Shown piece after piece: positions 1-10,764 of a stretch of DNA of 64,000 nt. The notes below the pieces were generated by a model that was not told the origin of the DNA, ran no database searches, and saw only the letters and a program-made list of their open reading frames with translations. The stretch's first letter is position 1; each line of letters starts with the position of its first letter. The position numbers were made by a program, and so were the translations under genes. The stretch comes from Balanoglossus misakiensis (taxonomy: Eukaryota; Hemichordata). Where the stretch lies: NCBI GenBank assembly GCA_040954595.2, contig CM082587.2, positions 11,098,001-11,162,000 on the forward strand, read 5' to 3'.

Positions 1-464
1 TACTACGAGTTTACTACGAGTATCGCTGTTGCCCCTGTATCAGTTGCGTCTTTATACCATACATGTAGCTGATATAGTCCGACTAGCACAAGTATGGATC
101 GTTATACTTGGCCGCATTGACACTGAAAAGTGAGGCCCAAAGTTTACTGGAAGCATTTACCGAGTCATCGTCGGCTCGCACGGGTTGTTGGATCGACCAA
201 AGTTTCCCTAACAAACCCATGCGTCCACGGTCTAAGGATTTGTTCTGCCAAGGTCTATTCGGATACCAAGAGCTTGGCGGGCGGAGAGGTTACCTAGTAT
301 AAATGCAAGACAGCCTCAGGATGTCAGTGGCAGCAAAAGGCACTGGCCTTGTTGACATTCCTTCGCGCGTGTCATTTGTGCATATTTCTGATTGGGCGAA
401 ACGTTACCTTTGACACAAATTTAAATATTCATGAGATTTCCTTTTTTGGCGATCGGGCCGACTG
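1..464. other. Unassigned left-end sequence
   Basis: No gene is recognised. The first 21 bases hold a short direct repeat of TACTACGAGT. A 64-codon open frame at 108-302 has no recognisable domain. Its last residues (GGRRGYLV) and the bases after it resemble weakly the segment AGRRGFLVCKC encoded inside each 504-bp unit to the right, so this stretch may be a diverged relative of that repeat. This is a comparison by eye and weak. Confidence 0.4.
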
Positions 465-579
465 TTACATGTAGTACAATGAGGGATTGTCATAACATTT
501 TATTAACAGCAACAGTACAGAACAAGGGCAGGGTATGACATTTTATTATCAATTAACACAGCAAGGGGATGGGCATGGC
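465..579 (+). repeat. 115-bp direct repeat, left copy
   Basis: These 115 bases recur in the same orientation at 2817-2931, offset 2352 bp, with one difference seen (CATTT here, CACTT there). The unit is minisatellite-like (TACAGAACAAGGGCAGGG followed by TATGACATTTTATTAT). The two copies bracket the 504-bp tandem array, which starts 6 bases after this copy. Either the 504-bp array was inserted in an old minisatellite, or a block was duplicated with it. Confidence 0.85.
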
Positions 580-585
580 GACCTT

Positions 586-2245
586 GGCGGGCGAAGCGCG
601 AAGATGTAGCAACATTTGGCATTTCTTTACTAGGACACGTGTACTCTGGGCACCGTACTCCTCACGTGATCTGATTCACTCAGATCAGTACACGTCCTCT
701 AGTGTTTAATGCCACATCATTTTTGAGTGCATATGTCTCGAATTGTACCAAATGAGTTAACATGGACGATTACATTGACACCCAACAAACTAAGCACATG
801 ACTAACTCGCCTTTGGCAATTACAAACAAGTCACCCGCGAACGAGGCTGGAAGGCGTGGCTTTCTGGTATGCAAATGCAGATACAAATGGCTCCTCGAGA
901 ACGAAGACACGTCGAAACACTTCTCCGACGTAGTCTGTTTTTATATTTACTGTAAATGAGTTTTGGTGTGATAGTCGTTACAGACACTATTATTAGCGCT
1001 GTGTCTTAATTCGCCTCACCGACGGTCGCAACACGACTTTCCGCTCGCACGTGTTCGCTCGACCACACTTCTATTTTCCGGAGAGCAATGGCGGGCGAAG
1101 CGCGAAGATGTAGCAACACTTGGCATTTCTCTACTAGTACACGTGTACTCTGGGCACCGTACACCTCACGGGATCTGATTCACTCAGATCTGTACACGTC
1201 CTCTAGTGTTTAATGCCACATCATTTTTGAGTGCATATGTCTCGAATTGTACCAAATAAGTTAACATGGACGATTACATTGACACCCAACAAACTAAGCA
1301 CATGACTAACTCGCCTTTGCCAATTACAAACAAGTCACCCGCGAACGAGGCTGGTAGGCGTGGCTTTCTGGTATGCAAATGCAGATACAAATGGCTCCTC
1401 GAGAACGAAGACACGTCGAAACACTTCTCCGACGTAGTTTGTTTTTATATTTACTGTAAATGAGTTTTGGTGTGATAGTCGTTACAGACACTATTATTAG
1501 CGCTGTGTCTTAATTCGCCTCACCGACGGTCGCAACACGACTTTCCGCTCGCACGTGTTCGCTCGACCACACTTCTATTTTCCGGAGAGCAATGGCGGGC
1601 GAAGCGCGAAGATGTAGCAACACTTGGCATTTCTCTACTAGTACACGTGTACTCTGGGCACCGTACTCCTCACGGGATCTGATTCACTCAGATCAGTACA
1701 CGTCCTCTAGTGTTTAATGCCACATCATTTTTGAGTGCATATGTCTCGAATTGTACCAAATAAGTTAACATGGACGATTACATTGACACCCAACAAACTA
1801 AGCACATGACTAACTCGCCTTTGCCAATTACAAACAAGTCACCCGCGAACGAGGCTGGTAGGCGTGGCTTTCTGGTATGCAAATACAGATACAAATGGCT
1901 CCTCGAGAACGAAGACACGTCGAAACACTTCTCCGACGTAGTTTGTTTTTATATTTACTGTAAATGAGTTTTGGTGTGATAGTCGTTACAGACACTATTA
2001 TTAGCGCTGTGTCTTAATTCGCCTCACCGACGGTCGCAACACGACTTTCCGCTCGCACCAGTTCGCTCGACCACACTCCTATTTTCCAGAGAGCAATGGC
2101 GGGAGAAGCGCAAAGATGTAGCAACACTTGGCATTTCTCTACTAGTACACGTGTACTCTGGGCACCGTACTCCTCACGGGATCTGATTCACTCAGATCAG
2201 TACACGTCCTCTAGTGTTAATGCCACGTCATTTTTTGGGTGCATA
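586..2245 (+). repeat. 504-bp tandem repeat, 3.3 copies
   Basis: Units begin at 586, 1090, 1594 and 2098 (the last partial, ending near 2245), each starting GGCGGGCGAAGCGCG (GGCGGGAGAAGCGCA in the last). Copies are nearly identical, so the array is young or homogenised. Each full unit holds a 65-codon open frame (762-959, 1266-1463, 1770-1967) with a consensus-like octamer ATGCAAAT inside it, and a strongly self-complementary segment. The frames differ at only a few residues (A/P, C/Y) with no sign of selection, so I do not call them genes. No transposase or RNA gene is recognised. It could be a local satellite or a tandemly amplified non-autonomous transposon. Confidence 0.9.
1131..1208. other. 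Nested palindromes inside the 504-bp unit
   Basis: AGTACACGTGTACT at 1136-1149 is a perfect 14-bp palindrome. GATCTGA (1172-1178) and TCAGATC (1184-1190) form a perfect 7-bp stem with a 5-base loop. The outer parts CTAGTACACGTGTAC and GTACACGTCCTCTAG are imperfectly complementary, so the whole segment can fold into one long hairpin. The same block recurs about 504 bp upstream and downstream; in the first unit the 14-bp palindrome is broken by one base (AGGACACGTGTACT). Confidence 0.75.
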
Positions 2246-3225
2246 GCTGGGATGAAATGACAGTTTATTATCAGTCGGTACACATGACATTTTCGGCCTA
2301 TTTGAAGTGTGCACAAGTTTTATAAGCTTTATAGGACCATCGCAGCTCTAAGTCACAATACAGAACTAGGTTTCGGCATGGCATACGATCAACTTAAGAG
2401 CTAGGGGTGGCCAGATAATGCGTTTTATTGACCCCTACAGTACGGAACTAGGGGAGGGCATGGCATTTTATTATGAGTTGTAGAACTAGGCAAGACATTG
2501 GCAGACATTTTACTAAACCAAGTACATGACCATTACAGTTGATTAGCCTAAACGTTTCAGTTCATAACTAGGAACATGGGCATGATATGTTACTAACAGT
2601 TCAAGTACCATTACTACCCTTGGGGTGGGAGTAACATTTTATGAACAACTATAGAGAAGCAGGGAGGGCATGACATTTTTATTATTGGTAACTTATAGTA
2701 CAAAGTGAGTGTTGGACATAACATTTGACTAACAGTTATAGTACAGAACTAGGGGAAGGCATGGCATTTTACTAAAAAGCAAGGGATGTGCATGATATTG
2801 TACTTACCGTGAAGTATTACATGTAGTACAATGAGGGATTGTCATAACATTTTATTAACAGCAACAGTACAGAACAAGGGCAGGGTATGACACTTTATTA
2901 TCAATTAACACAGCAAGGGGATGGGCATGGCATTGGACTACCAGTTATAATACCAGTACTATGCTTGGGATAAGTGTAACATTTTACTTATAGCTTAGTA
3001 CCAGTACAAAGATAGGGATGGGAATATCATTTCATTAACAGCTGAAATACATAAGGGGAGAGTATGATATTTTATTATTAGTCATAGTGTCACTAATGGT
3101 ATAACATTTTAGTATGACACGTTTTGCAGAATTAGGAGCAGACATTATACTTTATTAACAGTACAGAGAATATTTTCATGAAATTGCAGATTGCAAGGAA
3201 CATTCAAAACTTTATTTTGTTATGT
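2246..3225 (+). repeat. Degenerate minisatellite
   Basis: The stretch is a run of diverged copies of a short unit of roughly 50-70 bases built on 'TACAGAACTAGGGGAGGGCA' followed by 'TGACATTTTATTAACAG' (for example near 2450, 2660, 2745, 2870). Spacing and sequence have drifted so far that no fixed period can be read. There is no coding potential. The 115-bp direct repeat at 2817-2931 lies within it. Confidence 0.7.
2817..2931 (+). repeat. 115-bp direct repeat, right copy
   Basis: This is the partner of 465-579 with one difference seen. Here it is continuous on both sides with the degenerate minisatellite, which suggests that this is the original location and that the left copy marks the left edge of an insertion or duplication. 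Confidence 0.85.
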
Positions 3226-3309
3226 TTATGTTAATGCCATATCAGATACCTCATGTGCAACTATCACTGTTTCAACTTTCATATACAAGTATTTTTCAGC
3301 AACAGTAGG

Positions 3310-3529
3310 GAAGGGGTCGTCGCGCCGCGAGGGTGTCCCACCTTGATGAGAATATGCCCTCCCATACCAGTGCAAACCCCACTGCAGTCGCCACCACCTA
3401 CTAGGATCTTCAGTTGCTGCCATGCTCAGTCTACACTACAGTTGGCTGCTTCGTTCATTCTAAGAATGATCTAATTTGTTGTGGATGAATTGTAATGTTT
3501 ATAAACAAACGCGGCGCGACGACCCCTTC
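3310..3529. mobile_element. MITE with 20-bp perfect TIRs
   Basis: GAAGGGGTCGTCGCGCCGCG at 3310-3329 is repeated as its exact reverse complement at 3510-3529, bounding a 220-bp segment. The very GC-rich ends contrast with AT-rich surroundings. The interior has no transposase, so the element would be non-autonomous. No convincing target site duplication is seen (left flank CAGTAGG, right flank ACTTTAA), so the superfamily is left open. Short open frames crossing it on both strands (3226-3474) have no recognised domain. Confidence 0.75.
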
Positions 3530-3699
3530 ACTTTAATGTTGAGTTCAGGATATTCTTCCATACAGTCTTGCAAACTTATTGCATAATCTAGTTTCTATAA
3601 GAGCTTGTAGTAGAAACATACAGGCAGAGAGACGGCATAGATTCTTCTTGTAAAAAAAGTATTTTGTTTCTCATATCCCCACGTGCATCAATGTAGACA

Positions 3700-3712
3700 C
3701 CCCCCCCCCCCC
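3700..3712. repeat. Poly-C run (13)
   Basis: An uninterrupted run of 13 C lies in AT-rich sequence just left of the candidate 8-kb transposon. Length may vary or be misassembled. Confidence 0.9.
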
Positions 3713-3774
3713 GCACCAACCTTTTTGGCTCCGAAGTGTAAACAAAGGAGTCTGTCAAGTTAGGTATGAGCTAC

Positions 3775-3806
3775 CAGTCGAGAAACTGGGTAGTGAATTT
3801 GCATAT
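3775..3806 (+). repeat. Left 32-bp TIR
   Basis: Perfect inverted match to 11789-11820, directly preceded by CTAC. Confidence 0.85.
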
Positions 3807-4386
3807 GTTAATGAGATTTTACTTTGAATTTCAACAGCGCCACCATTACTTCGAGAACCGTTGGTGTATTCTTTCAGTTTCAGAAAATCGTCTTTTTCTA
3901 CACCAAAAGGTGAGATTTGTGCCACCAAACTGCGTCCCTCAGGTTTGATAGACGTAACCTATCGTCCGATCGTGTTGAAAGTGGAAAATTTATCGTATTT
4001 CTGTTCGATCTCTGATATCATTTGTAAGCGACGTCTAGCGAATGTGGTAAAATAAACACTGCGTCGTTTCCGTTTGCAAGCATAAAATTGTTTCAAGTGT
4101 GCTTTTTGTATTAGTTTTATATCTATATGAACGGATATCGTTTCGTTTTGGCTCAAGCTTCCCAAAGTGGAGTTTCGGGCCATTGAATTTGAGTATGTTT
4201 TGGGTGGTCGACGCCAGCAAAATCCAATATGGCGGCTGATTGTTTACTCTCTCATCGGATCGTGATCGTGTCACTGAGGTGCATCCACGCATGATTCGTT
4301 GGACTTATGTTTGACTAAATCGTGTATATTTTCGTCTCACATTAACATAGCTATCACTTTGCTATTGTTTTACCAGAGAAGTTAGT
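3807..4386. other. Left subterminal region of the 8-kb element
   Basis: No gene is recognised. Overlapping short open frames on both strands (3766-4292) are not supported by any domain. The 26 bases at 4055-4080 (starting AACACTGCGTCG) recur in direct orientation at 11382-11407 with one mismatch. Confidence 0.5.
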
Positions 4387-5449
4387 CAGGTGGAAATTTC
4401 AGAAAATGAGCATTTTAAAAGCATGTCAGGCATTTTTTGGTACAAGCTGGGAACAAGTTGTTTTTGGATATTTCGAATACGCTGATTTCGAATTTGCCTG
4501 TTCCCAAAAATTCTTTTCACGTTTTCATGTCGAAAATGGCAAATTAATTTGTGACGTCATAATTTCAAAATACCTAAAAGAAAACGCTGTTTGTAGCCAT
4601 TATGGTGCAATATCACAGGTCAACACCATAATAGTCTATTGAAATCATATTCTTATATTCATTTAAATATTTGTAAACAATTTTTTTAATTTAGAAACAT
4701 TTTGTGAATTGGTAAAATGCTAATTTATGTTAATTAGGTCCAGGTGGAAATTTCAGAAAATGAGCATTTTAAAAGCATGTCATTCATTTTTTTGGTACAA
4801 GCTGGGAACAAGTTGTTTTTGGATATTTCGAATACGCTGACTTCGAATTTGCCTGTTCCCAAAAATTCTTTTCACGTTTTCATGTCGAAAATGGCAAATT
4901 AATTTGTGACGTCATAATTTCAAAATACCTAAAAGAAACCGCTGTTTGTAGCCATTATGGTGCAATATCACAGGTCAACACCATAATAGTCTATTGAAAT
5001 CATATTCTTATATTCATTTAAATATTTTTAAACAATGTTTTTAATTTAGAAACATTTTGTGAATTGGTAAAATGCTAATTTATGTTAATTAGGTCCAGGT
5101 GGAAATTTCAGAAAATGAGCATTTTAAAAGCATGTCATTCATTTTTTTGGTACAAGCTGGGAACAAGTTGTTTTTGGATATTTCGAATACGCTGACTTCG
5201 AATTTGCCTGTTCCCAAAAATTCTTTTCACGTTTTCATGTCGAAAATGGCAAATTAATTTGTGACGTCATAATTTCAAAATACCTAAAAGAAAACGCTGT
5301 TTGTAGCCATTATGGTGCAATATCACAGGTCAACACCATAATAGTCTATTGAAATCATATTCTTATATTCATTTAAATATTTTTAAACAATTTGTTTAAT
5401 TTAGAAACATTTGGTGAATTGGTAATAATGCTAATTTATGTTAATTAGG
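4387..5449 (+). repeat. 355-bp tandem repeat, 3 copies
   Basis: Units start at 4387, 4741 and 5096 with CAGGTGGAAATTTCAG and differ by few substitutions and one-base indels. Each holds two potential hairpins: TGGGAACA pairing with TGTTCCCA about 50 bases later, and ATTATGGTG pairing with CACCATAAT across 16 bases. The first 130 bases of the unit match a diverged inverted copy at 8920-9042. An open frame at 4406-4642 in unit 1 has no domain and is probably fortuitous. The triplication looks like a local expansion of one arm of an inverted repeat. Confidence 0.9.
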
Positions 5450-6276
5450 TGACACGCCCATCTAAAATCAATGGGTCTACAAAAGAGAGCCAACGGTGTT
5501 AAGTGAGGTGTCTATTCCAATGTTTTCAGGGTCAAGGAATTCAAATATGCAATCGTTTACCTTGTCAGACAAGGTGCAGCATGAAAAATATGCAAAATTA
5601 GCTTAATTAGTCATGATGTCATGCTAAAATTGACAACTGAAAGCTAAAGATACGACTTTGGCCTGTCAGGTGTCTATTCATATGTTTTTTGACAAATGTT
5701 TGCATTTTAATGAATAACTGAAATGAAACTTTTCATATTTGTATGTAATAGCATGTAAAAAACAACAAAATCAAACAAACTAACAAACAAACAAACAAAT
5801 AAACATACACAACGAGGATTTAGTGTAGACTGTACATGCTCGCTGGTAACATCGTGACCAACCGCTCCGTTAAAAAACACCAGAACATTGAACGTATGAA
5901 CGTTTAGGTCCACAATTCACAAGTTATTGAACTATGAATGTATGTTCAATGTTGTGAAAAGCCAAAAACATACTTTTTGCCAACAAAACTGACATTTGTT
6001 AACGTACAAGTTGTTCATTAATAGCGAAAGCACCGTATGGCCACACTCACATTATGCCAGCACCATATATTCATGCTTAGTTATAAGACGTTGAATGCAC
6101 ACTGATGGCCCGACGTCCTCGGTGTTTTTTTGAAACCCGGTCTCTAACAACAATTTCTCTTCATAAGTAAAGAGTAATGTGTATTTTTATTACGGTTTTA
6201 TATATGATACTGTGTGCAAAGTGAAGATTGTGTCAGTGAGGCAACATATATACATGTATGTTTAATCCACTTGGGT
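5450..6276. other. AT-rich interval, no gene
   Basis: Nothing is recognised beyond a simple CAAA-rich tract at about 5771-5806. The antisense open frame 5707-5913 runs through that tract (giving repeated VCLFVCLFVS) and is a low-complexity artefact. Confidence 0.6.
5771..5806 (+). repeat. CAAA simple repeat
   Basis: About nine units of CAAA with small interruptions (CTAA, TAAA). Confidence 0.85.
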
Positions 6277-6540
6277 GTCGTACTTGGCTCAGATGTGCGT
6301 TAATGTGTACTAAACAAATTCAGATAGCGAGCCACAATATCTGTTGATGAGTTTCCATGGCAATTTTTTTCAAAATGGCCGCCAATACAGATGATCTCAC
6401 CCACAAAATACCAATTATAAAACACCAAAATAAATTCATATTACAATATTTGAAACAAGAAACTGCTCAAAGAGTAATTTTCAAAATATTTATCATCACT
6501 AAACTAGTTATAGGGGTAAATACAGGATCGAGATTCAGTC
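6277..6540 (+). repeat. Diverged inverted repeat, left arm
   Basis: The stretch from TTGGCTCAGATGTG through the segment with GATGAGTTTCCATGGCAA to CTAGTTATAGGGGTAA matches the reverse complement of 8205-8467. Identity is high in blocks (a roughly 90-base block at 6285-6375 is almost exact) with small indels elsewhere. The open frame at 6357-6545 is not conserved in the partner and is not called. Confidence 0.8.
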
Positions 6541-8204
6541 GCTAAAGAAATTCAAGTTTGGTAATAACACCGGTTACAACAAACTTAGTTAAAACACTGT
6601 ATAACCATAGATATATTATAATAGTGGCCTGGCATAAACAAAATTTTCATAACATTTGGGCATTTTGTGATAAAAGTTTAACAAGTAAAGCTCAGTTGAT
6701 TTGTTCTTTTCCCCATAAAAATATCTTTGATGAACAAAATTCCAAATTTAGTCAACCCAGGAAAAACGGCATCTTGTTTCTCAACCTTATAAATTGATCT
6801 GACCAGTTTGAATCAGTGCAGAATCTAGCTTTTCTATTTTATCTTCATCAAATGATTTATGCAAATAAAGAATCACTTCCCCATAAAATGGTGGCAGAAA
6901 TCCAGTATCATGACAGTCGATTGGTTTGTTAAAGTTACTATAGAAACTAACTATGTCTAGGTTGCATGTACATAGATAGATGTTAGGAATCCAAATCAAA
7001 ATCTGTTTCAAACTTTTCATCCAATACTTGTCCTTCGGAAAGTGTTTTGATGAAGTCGCTTGAAGTGCTTTGTATTGCTCAAGTTATCGATAATTTTAAT
7101 TGCACCTTGATGATAGTCAGCAGTTCTATTTTGACATGTTATTTTGTGTATTTTTGAACCCCCAAAATCAAAGAATAAAATGATAAAGTGAAAATAAGCT
7201 TCAAAACACCAAAAGTCTTCAGGATCACAGCTTTTCTGTAAAGAGTAAGATTTCGCTTACTTCATGCTATTAAATGAAATGAAGTTTTCCGTAATATCTC
7301 TTGCAAAGTCAGATTACACATTGAGATATTAGAATGGAAGTACATTCCAAGTGACTTGTTGGGAGCATTGGGCCACCTAATCCCAGAAAATTGCAATAAG
7401 ACCTGTTTTTTCCATTTACCAATCTAAAGGCCAACTGCTTGTATATTTAGTTGGGTTTCTATAATTAACACACATTTTTGACAATATTTATGGCATGATG
7501 GACACTATTCTCGACAAATAAAATAATGTTGTGTCCTCCGCTGTAATTTTTATGAGTTTGGAATCATAGACACCATTTATTTTTTGGTCAACTCTGTTAA
7601 CAGTCGACAAAATTGCTGGAGTGGAACTGATACATGATCTAAAGTATCAAGACATATGGTCGATTATTAACGTTTCAGCAATTCGACTTAAGTTTCTTAA
7701 ATTTCCTATGGCATTTTGACAAACATCAACGCCCCGAAAAAACGTTGTCAACGCTGCGGTCGCGATTGTGGTCGAAACAAAGCCGACATTTTCGCATGGT
7801 TCGTTACCCGGGGTCCATTTAGATTGCATTGCGTTTGAGGCCCTATGTGTATGTCTGACGACCAATAAACGTGACGACCGCGGACTCAGTTTGGATCAAC
7901 GTCTATTTCGGGCAGTAGACTCTCCTATCAAGTTGATAAGGAAATTTTACCAGTCACGAGTAAGCCAAGCCCACATCCGTGTGCAAATCTGATATATCGG
8001 TGATCTGTTTATATGATTATCATTAGCTAAGGTGGTAAACTGTTGTGATTCATATGTGTAATTTACGTACTGCAAGTTAAATATCGCAATTAGCCTAATG
8101 TTTGACCATAGACAGTATGGTTTGATTTCTAGAGGAGCACCTATTAATCCGAGAACAAAGGGATTAAAAGTTGCGCCGTTAAATTGTGTTTTAATAACTT
8201 ACTT
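6541..8204. other. Central region between inverted arms, no gene recognised
   Basis: Mostly AT-rich sequence. A 45-base segment near 6640-6685 (with GGGCATTTTGTGATAAAAG) matches the reverse complement of 8448-8490, so inverted-repeat homology continues out of order here. A locally GC-richer part at about 7650-7990 has overlapping open frames on both strands (7647-7865 minus, 7768-7992 plus), but neither shows a domain. I cannot say which, if either, was ever coding. Confidence 0.5.
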
Positions 8205-8467
8205 ACCCCTATAAGTAGTTTAGTAACCATAATATCTTTGAAAATCATTGTTTCCACAGTTCCTTGTATCAAATATAGAAATCTAAATTTATTTTGGTGT
8301 TCACAGATGTTATTTGGTGGGTGAAATTATCTGTATTGGTGGCCATTTTGAAAAATTGGTTGCCATGGAAACTCATCAACAGATATTTAGTGGCTCGCTA
8401 TCTGAATTTGTTTAGTACACATTAACACACATCTGAGCCAAGTTTGGTGCTTTTATCACAAAATGCA
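8205..8467 (-). repeat. Diverged inverted repeat, right arm
   Basis: Reverse complement partner of 6277-6540; TTGCCATGGAAACTCATC at about 8361-8378 is the counterpart of GATGAGTTTCCATGGCAA on the left. Confidence 0.8.
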
Positions 8468-8517
8468 CAATCGCTATGAAAATTAGGGTTTGGCCGCTCC
8501 ACTACAGGGCTTTAGAC

Positions 8518-8917
8518 GGCCATATTGAATTGCCACATCGAGGCTCTTATCTCAAAATGAACTTCACACTTGAAGTATTGTTTTGAACAAGGTTTAAGTC
8601 CTTTATTAAAATAAAGAAAAGGTTATTCTTTCCAATGGTTGTGAGTTTTCAGTACATGTACTGTTACACCTAGCTTTATTATTATTTGGTAGCCAAAAAT
8701 CAACGAATTATTCATACAATATGCAAATTTGTGCATAATTATTGTTTTATTATTGCTATTTTGTGTTTATACAACCAAAAAAGTTGTTGATGTAAACATG
8801 TAGTTTATTTTCATTGTTTAAGGAGGTACGTGAACATTTCTTTGATGCTATTCATGTGAGAATTGCGATCCTTGGCGGCCATATTTGATTTGCCAAAACG
8901 AGGCTCTTATCTCAAAA
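8518..8917 (+). repeat. Two direct repeats of about 40 bp (8518-8557, 8877-8917)
   Basis: GGCCATATTGAATTGCCA plus CGAGGCTCTTATCTCAAAA at 8518-8557 recurs at 8877-8917 with a few differences. The sequence between is AT-rich with no gene. These short duplications suggest a history of serial rearrangement in this half of the element. Confidence 0.75.
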
Positions 8918-8919
8918 AG

Positions 8920-9042
8920 ATCTTTTGGGAACAGGCATTTTCGAAATCAGCGTAGTCGAATTGACCAAAAAACATATTTGGTTTGCTTGTACCAAAAAAT
9001 GCCAGAGGGGGTCACAATTTCTCAAATCTCCACCTGACTAAG
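8920..9042 (-). repeat. Diverged inverted copy of the 355-bp unit start
   Basis: Reverse complement of this stretch aligns with 4381-4515: shared words include TTAGTCAGGTGGA, GGCATTTTTTGGTACAAGC, TACGCTGATTTCGAA and TGCCTGTTCCCAAAA. Only one copy exists here, against three on the left, so the triplication happened after the inverted pair formed. Confidence 0.8.
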
Positions 9043-9744
9043 TGGATTTTTTTCGGATTTATTGGTGCATTGTTGGCTTCCAGGGTTATACTACTAAGTA
9101 CATGTTTGTACTACAGATAACCATAAAACGCATAAAAATGGTGATTGTATGTGGAGTCAATCCTTGTCTTTGTGCACAAGGAGGGTGCATCGTTCACGCA
9201 TAAACTCTGTCAGTAAAAATGCACTGTTGCAAATTAAGAAAACCTGCTCTGAAGTGGAAAAAAACAAGGTTCTGTATACAAACTCAACTGAAATAAAAAC
9301 AAAAGTTGCAAATATTTTAAAAGTGCTTAAAACTGCTAGCAAGCCTTCATTTAATAATTACAAAGCTTACAAGTACCATATTTCCACATTTTAACGACTG
9401 GCAGAGCATCGATATTATATTTGTATTAACAAATGCGGGATAAGAGTAAAGTAAAAAATAATGTAGTGAAACAAATAAAAACAGTGTGTAATCAACTGCA
9501 AGAGTTTAAAAAATTGCTGCAGTCTGTGTGCAAAATGTCAGGACCTCTAAAACATCATTGCTATAAGCGTCGCCAAGAATTTATAAAAGACAAGTCCATT
9601 ATTATGGCAGAAACCATGATTAAAATACGTTTGTCACAATGCAGTCAAGCCTTACTCCTGTTATGTGACATACAAAGCAGATTCTGTAGACTCAAATCAA
9701 AATTCCAGGCAATTCAATCTGATAAAAAGATTGCAAGTGGATGT

Positions 9745-9955
9745 GACATAATTGTTCATCTAAATTCACATGAGTATTTTTTTTCGGCTCACAGATCCAT
9801 ATGTCAGCTCCTTGAAAAATGTAATATCTGAGGAATTAAATTTGAATACTGATAGTTTCAAATTATTCTTTCAGGGAAAACCCTTGTATGGACAAATAAA
9901 TATACCAACAAAAGGGGGGATGCATTTATACATTTATATTAGTGGGTTTGGAGGA
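9745..9955 (+). other. Ubiquitin-like domain (frameshifted)
   Basis: Starting at DIIVHLNS the translation shows a beta hairpin, then after a one-base shift in the T8 run a helix (YVSSLKNVISEELNL), a strand KLFFQGKPL matching the ubiquitin 'RLIFAGKQL' position, and an end MHLYIYISGFGG matching the ubiquitin strand 'LHLVLRLRGG'. About 70 residues, near ubiquitin's 76. The terminal Gly-Gly is followed by more protein, as in fusions that can be cleaved after GG. The fold assignment is by pattern only. Confidence 0.6.
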
Positions 9956-10764
9956 GTTCTTCCATTAAGTCAGCAGGCTCACCCTGACAAAGAAAAATGT
10001 GGACCCAAAAAAAGTGTAGCATATCATCAACTCCAAGATGGTACCACATACCGGGTACAGTAAATAAGCCAGACAATTTCAAAGATTGGGTTGTAAAAGA
10101 AATGAATTTATCTCCATCTGGTTGTCTATGCAATAGCTGAAGAATATGTGTAGAAAAATACTTTGAAGCACAAGCCCAGGGTAGTACCGAACAGGCACCT
10201 CATCAAAAAGACAAAACGTGTCACATTTGTGGAAATGTCTCTTGCCACAAAACCTGGGTGGATGATAAAACCAGATTTCTAGCCATTGTCATAAACGACC
10301 TCTTCTACTCTAAAATATCCCCACAATCCAGAGTTACTAATGGAGCACTTTACTGAACATAGGGACTATCCTGGATTAAAACTGGATGAAACTAGCACAC
10401 TGTGTAAAAAGTGCTACATGTCTTTGTACCGCACAGTAGAAAAATGTAAAGAAAACAATTGTCACTGAAGTGACACAGGGTTATCAAACATTATATGTAA
10501 ACTTCAAGATAATTTGATAATTTTAATCCAGAGGCTGAGCTGGATGAAATAATTTTAATCAAAACAGCAATGCAATGCATGTTGGGGACAAACTGGTTGT
10601 TGGAGAACCCATGTTATTGGTCACAATCTCACCGACATCACATTACACTTCCTTCTTATGAAAACTCAGGATACAATGTGGAAAATGGGAAAATAAATAT
10701 ACTGTGGGATTCTGTGGAAAATATGCAGAAGGTTCAAGAGCGTGTGATGTTTTACACAAAAGGG

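Noticed and set aside
762-1967. Three tandem genes of 65 codons
   Set aside because: The frames are equal only because the 504-bp units are near-identical; the few differences change residues, no domain is recognised, and no promoter is evident.
5707-5913. Minus-strand open frame with VCLFVCLFVS
   Set aside because: Translation of the CAAA simple repeat.
7647-7992. Possible gene in the GC-richer patch
   Set aside because: Overlapping frames on both strands, neither with a domain or plausible splice context; kept only as an unassigned region.
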